DNA of 6,708 bases. Source: Victivallis vadensis. GTDB lineage: Bacteria; Verrucomicrobiota; Lentisphaeria; Victivallales; GWF2-50-93. Location: assembly GCA_020718525.1 (NCBI GenBank), contig DYRX01000240.1, positions 1-6,708 of the forward strand, read 5' to 3'. Below are positions 6,580-6,708 of the stretch, one piece after another (position 1 is the stretch's first letter; each line of letters starts with the position of its first letter). Both the position numbers and the translations under genes were made by a program. The notes under the pieces are model-generated. The model searched no databases, had not been told where the DNA came from, and saw nothing but the letters and a program-made list of their open reading frames with translations.

Positions 6580-6708
6580 CAGAGATCCGAAGCTCTGTGA
6601 TTTTTCAGTGGCACTTTTTTGCTTTTTTTAGCCGTAACGCGGCTATGTGATACAGCCTGGGGTTTTTCAACCCCAGGACAGGGAAATGGAAGCCATTGCG
6701 TCCTGTAG
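6580..6708 (+). repeat. Dispersed palindromic repeat, copy 2, partial
   Basis: A second copy of the repeat at 1759-2217, in inverted orientation, beginning 58 bases after the U32 stop and cut by the window end. Positions 6580-6698 match the reverse complement of 2101-2217 at about 96%. Structure seen: CAGAG/CTCTG stem at 6580-6597; a TAGCCGT/GCGGCTA stem whose one changed base still allows a G-T pair; stem CCTGGGGTT/AACCCCAGG with loop TTTC at 6656-6677. GCCATTG at 6692-6698 runs directly into CGTCCTGTAG, showing the repeat without the insertion present in copy 1. A role as transcript end or 3' structure for the U32 gene is possible, but no stem is directly followed by a strong T-run. Confidence 0.85.

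Overview
The window reads like a stretch of a Lentisphaerota (Victivallales-type) genome, or a close relative in the Planctomycetota-Verrucomicrobiota group. This is an inference from gene types: a GntR-headed LacI-type regulator directly overlapping a pseudopilin-like gene with an FTLIELL N-terminus and an H-X9-DG C-terminal motif, an AAA/DUF4143 ATPase, and large dispersed palindromic repeats. No rRNA, tRNA or CRISPR array was seen.

Layout. 1-304 is non-coding sequence with short direct repeats and no convincing promoter. 305-1636 (+) encodes an intact AAA_14/DUF4143 ATPase with a PD-(D/E)XK-like C-terminus. 1637-2494 is an 858-base gap. It contains a dispersed palindromic repeat (1759-2217), itself interrupted by a 205-bp MITE-like insertion (1896-2100), then the promoter of the next gene. 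2495-3571 (+) is a GntR/LacI-type repressor behind a near-consensus sigma-70 promoter; an imperfect palindrome fills the promoter spacer. 3568-4347 (+) is a pseudopilin-like gene that overlaps the regulator by ATGA and is broken by one in-frame TAA. 4406-4434 is a second promoter, and 4483-6522 (+) is a full-length RlhA-like U32 protein with an iron-sulfur cysteine motif. 6580-6708 is a second copy of the dispersed repeat, inverted relative to the first and cut off by the window end.

How the parts fit. The regulator and pseudopilin-like gene look like one translationally coupled unit, probably under autoregulation. The U32 gene seems to have its own promoter and is probably a housekeeping RNA-modification gene that happens to be adjacent. 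The DUF4143 ATPase is separate.

The most striking signal is in the non-coding DNA. The 206-base interruption in the first repeat copy is flanked by an 8-bp duplication (CAATGGCT), and the second repeat copy is a matching unoccupied site. Each end of the insertion is its own hairpin. The eight substitutions between the two ends fall at four base pairs, and pairing is kept in all four. I saw no complete new multi-gene system; this structured insertion element is the best candidate for something undescribed.
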